This document shows, piece by piece, positions 53,898 through 64,000 of a stretch of 64,000 nucleotides of DNA. The position numbers and the translations under genes are program-made. Every line of letters starts with the position of its first letter. The first letter of the stretch is position 1. Source of the stretch: Rachycentron canadum (Eukaryota; Chordata; Actinopteri; Carangiformes; Rachycentridae); contig CM076656.1 of NCBI GenBank assembly GCA_038496675.1, positions 15,506,321-15,570,320 of the forward strand. The letters run 5' to 3'. Under the pieces are notes generated by a model, which saw only the letters and a list, made by a program, of their open reading frames with translations, was not told the origin of the DNA and made no database searches.

Positions 53898-56842
53898 GAT
53901 GAGCAAGCTAAAGCGTGCCAATGCAATCCCGGCAATGCTCCATCCAAGCTGGAACATCCAGAAAATCAAATTTTATTAAAAAAAAAAAAAGAAAAAGAAA
54001 AAAAAGCGATGAAAGACTATTTGCAATTCAATGTAGCAATTCAAATCAAATAATTCAAGCTTTCTTGCTTTTTACCTCACCATGCAGGTCCAAGTGTGAG
54101 ACTGCATGTGACTGGTCAATTAAATGTGGTTCTCGAATAGCTCTTCTTTTCCAAATTCCAATTACTGATGTATGCATGTCCATGTGTGTGTGAAAGAGAG
54201 AGCATGAAATGATCCTCACTGCAGCCACATCTCTTCCTTTCTGCATGTCTGCACCTGTTAAGACAGCCCTCAGACTGTGTATACATGTGTAGGTATGTGA
54301 GAGTGTGACTGCTAGCTGACACTATAGGCTTTAAAGCTCTGTGAGTGTGTGTCTGTGTGTATGTGTGTGAGCATGTGCCTCAGTGCAATCCACCACCATG
54401 ACAGTTTCACCAGTGATACAGTACAGTGCAGTTAGATGGACGACTTTCTGACCAACAATATACGCTGCTTTCTATATATGGTCTCAATACTGCGCAACCA
54501 CCTAATGATTGTCTTATTTCTCCTAAATTTCTACTACATTTGACCTTTATGTGAAAAATCAACATTGTAGACTTAGGTTTATCTGTGTAAGATTTTAAGC
54601 AACCATGGAAAAACTGTATCCACATCAACTATGATTGATCAGACGTGCTCAGGCTGTGCAGTGATCTGAAGTCTTTTTTACTAGGAGTAAAAGTTAGGCT
54701 AGTTTAATCAGCTCATGATGGATATTAACCCTGAGATTGCAGAACTACTAGAACAGGTTAACTCCAGGACACCAATACCATTTACAAATATATTTAATTA
54801 CTGCAGAAGAGAGGTGGGTCGAGGAAGAGCAGAGATGAACAACATGTACATTTTAGCTGTTTATTCATGTTAATTCATGTGAATGCCTCACTGGAATGTA
54901 ATTACATTATGATTACAAGCACTGAACGAGAGTGCAAATGACAAAACCACAATGGCCCGCGGCTATTCCTGCAATCCTATACGAATAGAGTAATAGCAGA
55001 AACTGCGAGACACATACAGATGATGAGTATAGTGCAGCGAACAGAGGAAATCTAAAAAAAGAAGTGGTGATAGGGGCATGAAGGGCCAAACAGGTAAAAC
55101 CCACTCAACCTACGAGTACTATCTAAGGAACATGAGGGTGTTTTAGCGGCTAGAATCTAAGGCAAGCAATATATTAAAGCAGTATATTGTTATATTTGCC
55201 ATTTAATGTTTTTGCTGTATATCATGATGAGTTTTCTGTACAAACTATGTGAAAATTATTCAGAAATATAATTCTACCCATTAGTACAGGAGTCTTCTAT
55301 GATAACCTGTTATCACTCTGTTTACCTTTCACAAGAACCCAAATCAATTCAATAATAAGAGACTGCAGAATGAGGACATGTATAGAAAAACAGGTCAGTC
55401 TCCACCATTATGCTGCAGCAGCAGTCTGTGTGGTTCTTCAGGGGATGGAACAACAAACAGACACATCCAAATAAAAAGCCTCTAGCTCAGACTGTTACCT
55501 AGCCATGCTGCTATGTGTTGATTTAATGGCCCACTCTTACAATTCTTAAGAGAGGACCATTACTGGCTGATGGTGATAGCCATGGGAGGTGAAGTGAGAC
55601 ACGGGCTCATTTGTGTTGAAGTTTCACACACAAACCTTGTGTCTGATGCAAGAATAGAATCACATGTTCAACTCAACTTTTAATATGAGGAATTTGTCAT
55701 AATTTAATCTATCCTTGGTTGTTTTGCCAATTTACACAAGACTATCTATACATGCTGCTGCCAGACCACAGAATTATGATAGACTTGTCTCAAAAATAAG
55801 ACAAAATCAAGATGGCATCTACAAAGCAGAACAACTTAACCCTAACCCTGTTCTAATAAAAATGTTTAGTGAACTAATGAACATTACTATTTCAGGACTT
55901 GAACAAGTGGATACATCTACATACTTATAGTAGTATTTTCTACTGATTCAACAGAAAAACAGAACCATGTTCACAAACTACAACAAGACTAAGTCAAAAT
56001 TTTGTCTATGGCCAGACAGTATATTATCAATGTGTGTAGTTGAGGATGTAGTTGAAAACTGCTGCAAGTAACTAAAATCATCATGTCATATTTGCATCCT
56101 GCCTAGTGTCAGCCGGTTTCAACCCTTTACCTGTTTGCTTCTTTCCTATTGTCTGTGCTCACATACATACATACAGTATTTTATTACAGTTAAATTTCCA
56201 GTAAAGGTTGTCTCATTCACATGTCTGTTTATGTTGTCGAGAAGACTGCACCCAGATTTTGGCCATATTTACTTGTAACTTGTTTAGTTGTAACACAATA
56301 GCTTTCCTATTTCTTCCAATGGGTAAACACCAACTGCATTTGGCTGGCCAATTGTGGATTAACTAACACTATTAGTCAGTCAGTTATGTCCCAAGTTGCA
56401 AACCAACAAAAGCACTTTTTTATGTTTTGTTTTCAGTTTAAATCTGTTTGGGCGAGTGCATGGGACCCGATGAGTAAAGTAACAGAAACCTTTCTCCTTC
56501 AAAAATGATCTCATCCCACTCACTTAAGATTTGACACAGTTCAGTTCATTCAATCTCTGATAACACTTGATAATGTGTCTTCATTGTGAAAGACTTTCAC
56601 AAGCATACTGAAAGAAAATTCTTGTTCCAACTTGCTTAACAATGTGAAGGACAGTGCAGATCCCAAGAAAAAACACACAAATGACTTGTCAAAGATGTTG
56701 TACTTCTCTCTCCCATTCTGATTGATATACAGGAGATTTTTAATTTCTGGCAGCAAAAACTTTTAATGTAATGTAACATTAATGTAAGAAAAAGACACAG
56801 AGATGTTTAAATAACCATTAATTACTATGTCCTGAACTCTGG

Positions 56843-56845
<3 letters not shown>

Positions 56846-56926
<81 letters not shown>
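56846..56926. repeat. (CA)n microsatellite
   Basis: Perfect CA run of about 81 bases. Confidence 0.95.
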
Positions 56927-56928
<2 letters not shown>

Positions 56929-58311
56929 CCTCTTGTTTCCATGGTGCTAAAATTGAGGTCAACCAACATTTTTCTGAGTAAAGCACGTGTTCCTGTAATC
57001 AGCAGACAGATGCTGCCATGTGCTCACACTGCTGTTAAACAGGATATTAGCACAGCAATATATGATACAATGTACACATGAACACAAATACAGACTATAG
57101 ACTATAGCTTAGCATGCTAACCTTAGTAGGAGAAAACAAGCAACATAAATAAGAGCAAAACAAGAGAGAGGACTGAAGTCTGATGTTGAACTTGAACGTA
57201 CTGTTTCAACTAAACAGCTGTTAATACTAAGGTTGACTTTGTAGTAATAGAAAAGCTTTAAAAAAGCTCCTTTAATGCACCTCAGCAACAATATAAATCT
57301 AACCCTAACAATGACTTGTTTGTGTCACCTAACTGTGACCATAGGCAGCATTGATGTACGTTACTGGCTGCGATGTTTGAACCAGTTGGGATCAATGCAG
57401 GGGGTCCCTGAGGATGAGCTAAGTAAGAGGCAGTCTTTGAAATGATTGTTTGTTATCGGCTAAGTGGCTAAGTGATGGTGCTCTGGCTATCGATTGCGTG
57501 TTAATTTTTCAGTCCACAACAAAGCAACGTTTGATTATTGTGTCAAAGTGTGCCTGACCTGATCCACAGAAAGCCAAAATCCATAACGTTGTCAAATTTT
57601 AAAAGGACAGAAAGATCAACAAGGCAGCCTACTCAAACACAAAGTGGAGCAAAATAGGGTCAGCTCTTATATCAGTATTTTGGCCAGTGAAAACTGCTGT
57701 GGGATTGTGTGAGTGTTAGAGGACAGAGCCATTTGTTCTCTCATGTTCAGGATGCAGCAGCGGTTCAGACAGACAGAGCCGCCTCAAGGGCCTCCTTTTT
57801 ATAGAATATGTTAATTTATGGTCAACCTTACCTAGTTCACTCCACTCAGGAGGGTTATGCAACAGTGATGGCTGCTGTGTGGACTGAGGGAAGGCAAACT
57901 GATCCTAAGTCAGTGTCATCAAGCCATTTCACCCCTGAGCCCTTGATCTCAGTAGCCAGCGGGCTGTGTATTTTTCCATGACTGCACCAGTCAGCCAGTG
58001 TGGTCCTCATCCTCTTTCTCTGGCCTCAGCCCAGAATGGAAAAGTGAAGGCAGTAAAAAGTCCTAATAGAGTATGTTTGGATTTACTCTAGTGTCACGTC
58101 TTTGATCATTTTCAGCACATGATGTTTACTTGTTACACACATATAATCTCCAGGCTTCTGATAACACTGTTGTCTTTTTCTTTATGACATTTTCACAATT
58201 CTCTGTCAACAGTTGAAGTCCCACAGAGCTTTCCACCATTGAGAATAATTGTTGTATGCCGTCACCAGTGATACTTTAAGTTCAACTTTTAAATATTGTA
58301 CTTTTATATTA

Positions 58312-58525
58312 TTTAAAGGGTTGACGTTTTCCACTTATTCACTTTCTCAGCCACAGTTGGATACTAACATAAGCACCACTTTCATATCTGTAAGGTAAAT
58401 ATGGAGCTAGAGCCAGGAGATGATTAGCTTATCTTAGCATAAAGACAACAATCTGGCTCTGTGTAATGTTACCAAATTTGTATATCTGCACCTCTAAAGC
58501 ACAACCTGTCATTTTTTATACTTCA
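58312..58525 (+). repeat. Teleost dispersed repeat (SINE-like), copy 2
   Basis: Shares with 33174-33306 the order CACCACTTTCATATCTGTAA, GGTAAATATGGAGCTAGAGC, GATTAGCTTATCTTAGCATA. It continues further through CTGGCTCTGTG and CTGCACCTCTAAAGCACAAC, typical of fuller copies. Confidence 0.5.
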
Positions 58526-59945
58526 GACTAAACAATTAAGTTATAAAAAGATCTTCAATCTAACTAATTCTAATCAGCAAAATAGCAGTCTTTTTCCCAA
58601 CATGTGAAACTGTTGGTTTAAAAATCTTTTTTTTTTTTTTTTTTTTTGCCTCCTGCCTAATGTGACTGGTATGAATGATAAACTTGTGCAGACTTCTGAC
58701 AGTGATCAGAAACACAGACAAGTGTTTACATGTTGCAGTATCCTGGTTTCTATCAGAGTAATCCAACCCAACCTCAAAACAAGCTTCTGTATTTTTATGT
58801 AACTAGGATATGATGTTACCAAACAGAAACACATTACCAGGATACTCCAAAAGTCTGGTACTAATGCACAGGTAAACATAGTCAGTGTTTCTTTCTACTG
58901 ATGTGTAGGTATGGATATCTTTGTGTGGATCTAACTATATCATTGATTCTTCTCAGCTGACCAACAGTGCAGAGTTACTTGGATGGTGGCAGATATAATT
59001 AAGGAGTCATCAACTTCCTAATGCTAAGCTTTTCAAAGAGGCTTAAACGTTCCTCGCAATTACGGCACTCTGGCAGAATAATATTCTTACAGCTTATCCT
59101 TCTTCTGCATGTAAACACACACAGAGGCAGCCACAGGCAGAGGAATACATCATCAGAAATTCCTGCCACTTACAGACTACAGCAGGAAGTACGATTGAAC
59201 CCAGCTCTAAATACATTTAAATGACTGAAACCAGCATGGTGGTATGGGTACACAAGCTTCTCCCTTGAACACATTTCCCTGCAGCATTCCTCTCATTTTT
59301 TGAACAAAGCAGTGTACACAGGGGGGAAAGCCACTCTGTCCTCTGCTGTCAGTGTACATCACACACTTTGTATAATACAGCAAATGTCTAGAGCAAGCAG
59401 GGGGCTGGAGAGGATAGCATTTCACTGTGCCAAATCATCCATTATGATCAATAGCATGAGGGAAGCAAGAAGGTTTAATAAAAAGCTTCCTGCCCTAAGC
59501 TTTAGATTAGAAAAAAGTCCCTTTAAGACATTTAGCTGCTTGGAAACAGATGATAAGAAATGGACAGACTCTGTCTACAGGTAAAAAGCTGCTGGGTTCA
59601 AATATAAGGATATTTATTTAATAAGAGAGCCTTGGTTGAGAAATACAACTATTCTTTATCCATTAATCTGCCCATTACTTTCTCAATAAATACATAGATG
59701 AATTGTTTGTCCAATAAAGTGTCAGAAAACACTGAATACTGCTCATGGCCCATGGTTCTGTTTTTTGTTATGTCTGACCTCAAAAACTCAAGCTATTATG
59801 TTTACAATGATTAAAAAAACTGGTTGCATTGTTTATCCAATTGAAGAAACTTCTCTAATATTTTCAATCAATTAATTTCAATTCACACGAAAGTCATAGA
59901 TTTCTATTTTCATAATTGATTAATGAACTTAGTTGCTTGATGCCT

Positions 59946-60110
59946 CCCGCTGGCTCACCTGGTGGAGCGTATGCCATTTAGGCTTAGTCAAGACATGGCG
60001 GACTGTCTTAGTGTCTGACCCGTGGCCCTCTTTCACCCAAACTTTCCTGTCTCTCTCTCACTATGACCGTAATAGAGCCAAAGGTACAGAAAAAAAATAA
60101 AATTAATAAA
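59946..60110 (+). mobile_element. Degenerate tRNA-derived SINE
   Basis: TGGCTCACCTGGTGGAGCGT at 59951 resembles a tRNA-type A box. It is followed by CTGACCCGTGGCCCTCTTTC, a CCTGTCTCTCTCTCAC tract and an A-rich tail with AATAAAA, the order of a tRNA-derived SINE widespread in fish. The B-box region (GGGTTCGA type) has decayed. Confidence 0.5.
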
Positions 60111-63100
60111 TAGATAATTACACTGATTTCAAGATTTATATTTTTCACCTGAAAAGGACATTTAATTTGGAGCTGTCACTGAATCCTTACTCATGTAATA
60201 ATGAAAGATTAGCTTCTACATACTACTGTGATGCTTATGCTTACACCTACAGTACTGACTGAGACACACACTGTGGAGATATTTCCAAGAGAAAAACTCA
60301 ACTGGCTGCATTAGAAAATACTGTGATTAGCTTTTTTCCATTATATTTAAGCAGTTAAAAACAGAGCAAGCACCACTGATTATCTTAAAACAACAAACTA
60401 TTGCTGAGCTGTAAAACAGCACATTACATTTCAAAACAGACCTATGCCTATAATTTTCAGGTCAAGCCTTTATCAGTGTTTCAGAGGAGTAAAACACAAC
60501 AAACACACACTCTGCCATAACTCTTGTTGGCTTGGCTTGACTATGGTTCACCCAGACAAAACCTGAATCTTATGACGTCTCAAAGACAGACAGCAGCCCA
60601 AATGTAAAGCCAGCCAAGTCATGGTCACTATTACTTTACTCCCCTAATCCCAATCCCACTAGGCAACTAGACTAATTGTCTGGATTATGAGGATAACATG
60701 GCACAAATGCAAGGACAGGTGGAAGTCGAGTGACCGTCTGTCTGTTTTTCTGGTTTCCTGGGAGCCTGTAACTGACTGTGTCTGCAACCATTTTAAAGAA
60801 TAATCAGTTTTTAACAGACAATCAGGGATGATTACAGGAATGTAATCCATTATCTGACCATATCAAGTTTTCCACATTTCTGTGCTGGTGAAAGGTTGAC
60901 TAAAGAAATCTTCTGATCTAAGTGCAAACATCAATGAAATGCCACGCCTGCCAGTGCTCTGCATCTACTGCCTGTCGTCACCATCTAAATCCATTTATTC
61001 AACATTCAAACTGACAATGAGAAGAGGCCGAGTGGTTTCGGCAGTTACTGACAGCAGCTAATGACAACAGTCTAAATCTTGCCACTATTCAGAGGAGCCT
61101 CTGACAGTTACATCTTCATTTCACACTGTGACCCACCTGTTCCTTTATGAAAGTGAAATTTTGACTTGGAGAGGGATGAAATCTCCGCAGACTTTAAATG
61201 GAGATTGAAATTGAAGAGATGTAGAGAGAGTTGTGAACAAGGGTCTAGCTGCTCGGCCCGGTCCTGACAGGATATCATGAACACAGTTAGTATTGACACA
61301 CACGCACCTCCACAAGTCAATAAAACAGCAACCTCCTCACTGTTATAGATGCAGACATCTAAGTGTGTGGATATGGGAACGTCAACAGTGTGACTCCACA
61401 TGTGGGCGGAGGGAAGGACTAATTAATTAACATTTTCTTTTGAACACTGGCTAGTGGGGATGTTGTATAATTACCATTAGATTGATATGTCAAGAGTGTG
61501 TGTCCTATACTCCCTCTGAGAGGTGTTTCTGCTCCTGGAGAGACAGGGTTGAGTAGCACCTTGTTCTCTGGGCAAAGCTAAAAACAGCTCGGACCTCCTG
61601 GCAAAATAACACACACACAAATATACAAGTGCTCAAACTCTTATGCAATTTCAGTATGTTTTTCATTACTGAGCTCCCAGATCAGGACTGAGCTTAGTGA
61701 TCCTTTCTGATCCTCAAAATGCAGTGAAAGCTGTCAGCCAAGGGAAAAAGGTCCTTTTATGGACTGAGGATAGGAGGTTAGAGGAGAGAAGAGGAGAGGA
61801 GTAATAGGGAGTCATGGGAGTGGAGTCAGTAATACAAATAAACATGGTGGTGATCAGCCTGACTCCCGTGTGCTGCTGTGTTATTGCTGAGAGCAGCATC
61901 TTCTGTCTGTGGTGGTGACTCAGTAGAGGGTAATCTGCTCTAACAACAGAAGGAACAGTTCCACAACCAACTCTTGTGTCACTCAAGAGTGCAACATACA
62001 ACTGTATGCACAAAAAGAGGTGCTTTTCTTACTGACAATCAGTGCTTATTTTCTGCAATGACAAAAACAGCATTATGGACTTATATATAAACTTACCCAT
62101 GTATCTCCATCTTAACAAGGATACTGCTTGTGTTCTGCCATGATCCAAATGCTGTTACACTGCACTGTGCTTTCCCTTTTAGACACACTAATCTTAGACC
62201 TGCTGCACCACACAGTCCACCTCTGCAAGCTAGCATTGAAATGAATACATGGCGTGCAGATGATCTGGCACCAGTATTGTGTAGCAGCCTCAGGTATACA
62301 GTTAGTTAATCAGCAAGGTATACTCTATCCTTTACCATTCTACCTAAAGAAAGCTGTCGTTGTGCCTTGCCTTCTTTTTCGTATGCACTGCCTGTGTTTT
62401 CAAAGAGATATCCTCTCCATAGCTAAAGTAGGTCCAGAATATCCACAGAAAAAAAAACAGATAGGCAGCAACCTTGGCCTTTTGTAAAACACAATGCAGC
62501 AAACAGCCCGCAGCTGCTGATCTGGCTTGACTGTATAGAAAACGAGTTCTCTTTTCTGGGCTGCCACACAATGTTGAGAGATGGGGGAAATAGAAAGGCA
62601 TCTGCGGAGACAACCTGTAGAGGAATGAACAAAGTATTTTCCCCTGCAGTGCAAAAGAAGTAATAACTGATGGGATTTAGAACAACATTTTACAATGTAG
62701 GAGCAACACAACCTTATATTTGTTACCTAACAACCTTGAAAACATCCAGGGGCAGAAGTGTTGGAGGAAAATTTGAAATTTACCTGGGTTTTTTAGTTTG
62801 TGTTTATGTGAATGCAGTTAGTATATAAGGAAGCAGATCTAATACCACATGGTTGAAACACAATAGGTCCAGGGTGCTTCAGAGCCCCACCAGCCACCAA
62901 AAGCTCTGTAAATGGTCAGAGATACAAATCTAACCAACCAGGGTGGTATATTCAATAGATACTTTAGCTAAAATCTGTACTACAAGGCAGGCAGCATCTT
63001 AAAACGATGGACACCAGAAAATGCAGCCTTGATTACTTAAGTTTACTTTGCTCTCTGGATCTACAGCAAATTCATCATCACATGAAAGAGAGTGTTGCTT

Positions 63101-64000
63101 ACACCAGGGTCAGGGAAACTGAATTTGCCAACCATGCTCACACTGTTTAATGACTGAATAAATTTTCACACTGCTCAGACTCCATTAAACTTACATAAGC
63201 CCTCCAGCATCTCTGTCCTGCACTGTGCAAGGCCCTGCTTGCCAATCACTTTGAGCAGACGCAGACTGTAAATTATATCCTGAGTTCATTGGCTTTTTAC
63301 CTGGCCTATAAAGTATCAGAAATTGGTTATACTGTCATACTGGTACTGTCAATCAACTAATTGATTAATCGACAAATTACCTCAACTTTATTGTCTTAAT
63401 TCTGAAAATGCAAAAGGTTGATATGCAAGTAATTTGTAATAAAATGCTAAAAGCTTTGGGTATGATGGGCAACATGAGCTTAAACCTCTGTAAACAGAAA
63501 ATCTAAAATTTGTTGTTGGTTATTAGCAGCTACTCGTTTTAATCAATTTTCTATGATCTTATTGAGAGATAATCTCAGCATCCACTGTACACACTGTTCA
63601 GGTCATCAGTCTGGTAAAGGCCTAACACACGTGGCTCACATCACATTCACCTAAAATGTTGTTTTTACTATGGAGGGAGGCACAGTACAATCCAACATGG
63701 CCACAGGGAAAACATGCAAACACAATGTTGTGCACCGTGTTAGTGCAGTCACAGTAGCCTAACCAGACCATACCTTGCATCTAATTTCCTCTAAACCAGA
63801 ATGGGAGTAATTACTGAAGCCCTGAGCAGGCACTCAAATGTTTTCTTTCTTCAAAGTAATCTCCACATATTCTTTGAGGGTGATTCAGAGACATTTGACA
63901 GCTTAGTGCTCCTGGTCTGACCATGCACATGCTCCAGGTGCTGATTATGAAATAATAATAGCCTACACAGTGGGCAGAGTAACTCTCTTAATTGAAAACT

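Larger units (their letters stand above)
51123..64000. other. Exon-free stretch, probably pip5k1c intron 1
   Basis: No coding exon was recognised on either strand over nearly 13 kb. The first pip5k1c exon must lie upstream on the minus strand, and no GC-rich promoter-like stretch or convincing short first exon appears here, so it is probably beyond 64000. Contents are microsatellites and mobile-element relics listed separately, in otherwise unremarkable AT-rich sequence. Confidence 0.55.

Noticed and set aside
53597..53979. Frames of about 90-116 codons around 53.8 kb
   Set aside because: They are translations of the CA microsatellite (Cys-Val or Thr-His repeats).

Overview
The window is nuclear DNA from a ray-finned fish. 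The genes are vertebrate, with small exons bounded by GT/AG sites. CA, GA and TAA microsatellites and relics that look like teleost dispersed repeats (a Tc1-type transposon, an L2/Rex1-type LINE, a tRNA-type SINE) fill the introns and spacers. Two stretches of N are assembly gaps. No prokaryotic, viral or CRISPR-like structure was found.

Layout: (1) 8-4622, minus: ten exons of a STAP-family adaptor (PH + SH2, best match stap2), with its 3' end outside the window. (2) 6817-9188, plus: a complete five-exon rab11b, head-to-head with stap2 across a 2.2 kb spacer that holds a perfect CLEAR-type E-box. (3) 9.2-14.7 kb: spacer with a Tc1-type relic and a 382-base N gap. (4) 14678-16499, minus: the coding part of marchf2, with an upstream non-coding exon near 18.96 kb and a GC-rich promoter. 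(5) 22154-24233, minus: a second complete rab11b, directly upstream of marchf2 on the same strand (the arrangement known in mammals), with three CCAAT boxes in its promoter. (6) about 26.7-51.1 kb, minus: pip5k1c, from its second coding exon to alternative C-terminal exons. (7) 51.1-64 kb: no exon seen, probably the first intron of pip5k1c, with microsatellites and old mobile-element relics.

The genes belong to membrane traffic and phosphoinositide signalling: two recycling-endosome GTPases, a membrane RING-CH ubiquitin ligase, a PI(4)P 5-kinase and an SH2 adaptor. They match genes of human chromosome 19p13 (stated from general knowledge), so the cluster looks like inherited synteny rather than a functional operon-like unit.

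The most unusual signal is the inverted rab11b pair. Exons 2 and 3 differ at 1 of 390 bases, while exons 1, 4 and 5 and the introns have diverged, which points to gene conversion. The second is a tandem-duplicated pip5k1c exon. One copy keeps the talin/AP-2-binding core WVYSPLHY and the other has become WVVSPLRQ.
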